From assembly GCA_005281725.1 (NCBI GenBank), contig SSBO01000015.1:62001-126000 (forward strand): a stretch of DNA of 64,000 bases, written 5' to 3'. A program made the translations under genes and the position numbers. The stretch comes from Wuchereria bancrofti. Lineage: Eukaryota > Nematoda > Chromadorea > Rhabditida > Onchocercidae. Positions 61,705 to 64,000 of this stretch are shown piece after piece; position 1 is the stretch's first letter, and the number at the start of each line of letters is the position of its first letter. The notes beneath the pieces are model-generated. The model was given only the letters and a program-made list of their open reading frames with translations. It made no database searches and was not told where the DNA came from.

Positions 61705-63917
61705 TTAACCGTACTCTTCCTCTAATTTTTCCATTTTAATCAATCGTCTCATATCAAATTTTCGTAAATTTAATGATACATATGCGCCTTCCAGCAATTT
61801 TTCAGCATAACTTCGTCCGACAGCTAAGGAATGCTGCATACCACGATTCCCAAACCCGCATAGGAAATGTAAATTTTGATAAAGTAAATGCTCTCCGATA
61901 ACAGGTGAGTTGTCGAATGTATTCACATCTTCATAACCTGCCCAAGCACTTTTAATCTGAAGATTTTTAAAAGAGATAAAATATGAAACAAATCAATCAA
62001 ATTCAACTAATATGTCAAACATAATTTTCTGTTTTTAATAGAAAAGGCATTTTGTTTTATCTTAATTAATGTAATTTAATTAATAAATATCTCATTTTTC
62101 TCTAGAAAAAGCTGCCTCTATTTTGAAACAGAGAAAGTGTAAGATAAGGATTAAAATTTCGATATAGTTATCGTCATTAAACGATAGTCAATATCAGAGA
62201 GAATTTGTATCTCAAGAGCCAGGATTTCATTCAGCCTCAAACTGATGCTTTGTTTTCCATAAACTATGCTAGTAGTCAAAGAGTTCATTAATGCAAAGAC
62301 CGTCAACACCTCGATAAAACTTACTTTTAAATTTCTAAATGCTGGAATCCTTTTCGCTAGAGTTGGCCAAATATCATTATAAAAGTAGTTGTAATCTACT
62401 TCCAGATTCGAGTGGTCCATTTTTTCATCTTCTTCCTGTAAAAATTATGGTCGTAAATACAAAAAAGGAAATGGATGAACAATAACCTATACATTTCACA
62501 ATTCATCCGAATTTTTCACCTTATTCGGGATTTTCCCACAAATGAATGTATTACCGACTTCTTCCATCAAACAATAAACACCACTGGGATCGACAAGAGC
62601 CGGCATATCCAAGGCAGGAACATCAGGTGCATGTACAACAAACATCATACGCTTCCGTGCAACAACCGGTATCTTAACAGCCAACAAATCTCGTCCCTTC
62701 CCTAAAAATTCAATGTTCTTGTTCTAAATTACAACTTCACACTCAACTGGCCTTCAAAACTTCTCACTAAAAAATATTACATTTACAAGTAAAACAAATG
62801 TCTCACCAATTCTCGCCATTTCGGCAATGCGACCAGACCAAGCACCAGCAGCAACAACAATATGATTAGATCGTACGATTCTTGCAGAAGCATCTGTCAT
62901 TTCCGGGCGAATCTACAAATATATGTGAATTTTATTGCTGCAAGAACATATATAGGATATAATAAAAACCTGGCAAATAAAGCTAAATGCCTACATAGGC
63001 TCCGTGGATATGCTTATTACGCCAAACTGCTTCATCCGCATCATCTGTAATACCATGTATTTCTGTAGTACCATACCTTTGACCAAAATAAAAACCTAAA
63101 AATGAAACATTCATATTAAAAAAATCATCCAAACTATATCAGTGAAGCCAAATCATAAATATATTGATTTTACATGAAGCTATTTGGCAGCATAAGTCCT
63201 ATAAAATCAATTTTGATGTCTTATGATAAAGAATGAAATATAACAGGATGCCGCTTCCCTAACTTTTCATGTATTCCTTTAACTTGAAAAGGAAAAAGCA
63301 GTGCAATAAAGGAATTACTTAAAAGTCCAAACAGTGTCTGTGACAATCACTAAAAAGACAAAACTTTAAGAAAATTTTCTAGTTTTGCTTTAGTGAACAA
63401 AGTATTTGTTAGTGAGTACAGCATGCCCTGAACCACTAAATAGTTGTTTTTAGTTAGCTTAAAAATGGATAATATGGCAGTCTGCCTCTTTTGGAGATCA
63501 GAGCAGAACATTAGCAATTTCCTATTTAAAAAATTTTGCAAAATTAATCGCTATTTAGAGTAATGGAGACTCGAATGCTTCTTCCTAAACATATTATATT
63601 ACGTAATGAAAATACACGCAAAGTTCTAAAAGCATTTGCTGCATACCTTCCACCTCTCCTTTAAGATACTGTACACCCAAAGTAAGGTTCTTTTCCCGTA
63701 TAGCTGACAACAATTGCCAAGAGTCGATTGTACCTTCATTTTCCAAACCTACAAAATCTCATATATTACACTCACCTTCTATCTTGCTCAACATCATAAC
63801 GAGTTAATGAAAGCAAATTTACCGTATGAGCCGAGTAATACATCATCAAAATTGATAAAAGGAAACTTCGCATATAACTCATTACGGTTTAGCAAATCAA
63901 TTCGGGCACCATTTTGC
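61705..63917 (-). CDS. FOXRED1: FOXRED1, C-terminal part (5' end outside)
   Basis: FOXRED1 is a mitochondrial FAD-dependent oxidoreductase needed for respiratory complex I assembly. Seven exons join in phase: 63823-63917, 63647-63748, 62995-63095, 62807-62912, 62520-62701, 62325-62435 and 61705-61956, giving about 315 codons. Landmarks in order: FPFINFDDVLLGSYGLENEG; the flavin-fold core HIVVAAGAWSGRIAEMA; PVVARKRMMFVVHAP with DPSGVY; NLEVDYNYFYNDIWP and RIPAFRNLK; then SAWAGYEDVNTFDNSPVIG; and the C-terminal FAD-binding segment GFGNRGMQHSLAVGRSYAEK. These match human FOXRED1 position by position. The N-terminal targeting and first FAD-binding (GxGxxG) parts must lie beyond the window edge. 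It heads the FOXRED1-PIN1-ROMO1 group. Confidence 0.94.
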
Positions 63918-64000
63918 CTGAAAATTTACCGAAATAATTTTATCAATACTTTCCTGAAATAATTTACAGATATTTTTCTTTTGAACTTTTCTCTGTAATG

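Noticed and set aside
1..64000. tRNA, rRNA, CRISPR, bacterial endosymbiont inserts or transposases
   Set aside because: Read for typical tRNA arms, repeat-spacer patterns, bacterial gene spacing and transposase motifs; none seen by eye.

Overview
The window looks like nuclear DNA of a parasitic nematode, most likely a spirurid or filarial worm. The placement is inferred, because I could run no search. What points there: roughly three-quarters A+T; many short exons with GT..AG introns, often ending in TTTCAG; acceptor-like sites 3-15 bases before several start codons, as expected for spliced-leader trans-splicing; two nematode cuticle collagens; and ordinary animal housekeeping genes with introns. 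I saw no bacterial genes, CRISPR array, rRNA, tRNA or intact transposon.

Layout. 1-2.6 kb: AT-rich flank with a 102-base tandem repeat, an ATGCAT-rich patch and an ACGT/E-box cluster. 2.6-5.8 kb (+): DSCC1 (DCC1), a replication clamp-loader subunit, 10 exons. 6.7-9.4 kb (-): a small single-pass membrane protein, about 120 aa, not recognised. 11.1-19.1 kb (-): a 17-exon gene for a secreted glutamine/proline-rich repeat protein of about 839 aa. Its second splice donor sits at the edge of a 39-base minisatellite that copies the donor nine times. 19-29.5 kb: long gene desert. 29.6-32.0 kb (+): a four-pass LAPTM-like membrane protein. 33.8-36.7 kb (+): a small protein with a signal peptide and one membrane segment. 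36.7-41.8 kb: desert. 41.8-43.3 kb (+): cuticle collagen A, 4 exons. 45.5-47.1 kb (-): a protein with two RING-H2 domains. 47.1-54.5 kb: desert with hairpins and repeats. 54.5-55.9 kb (+): cuticle collagen B, 2 exons. 57.6-63.9 kb (-): three conserved genes in one direction, FOXRED1 (5' end outside the window), PIN1 and ROMO1.

Exons were joined by hand using GT/AG sites, reading phase and similarity to remembered families. All internal junctions listed are phase-consistent. The housekeeping genes are the safest calls. The ends of the unrecognised genes (6.7-9.4, 11.1 and 33.8-36.7 kb) are the weakest.

Functional links: FOXRED1 and ROMO1 both act at mitochondria and flank PIN1 in a head-to-tail group that could be a nematode operon. 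The two collagens and the secreted glutamine-rich protein fit cuticle or other extracellular structures. The most unusual items are the splice-donor minisatellite, the phase-compatible alternative 3' ends of the same gene, and the double RING gene, whose two RINGs are split by introns at the same position.
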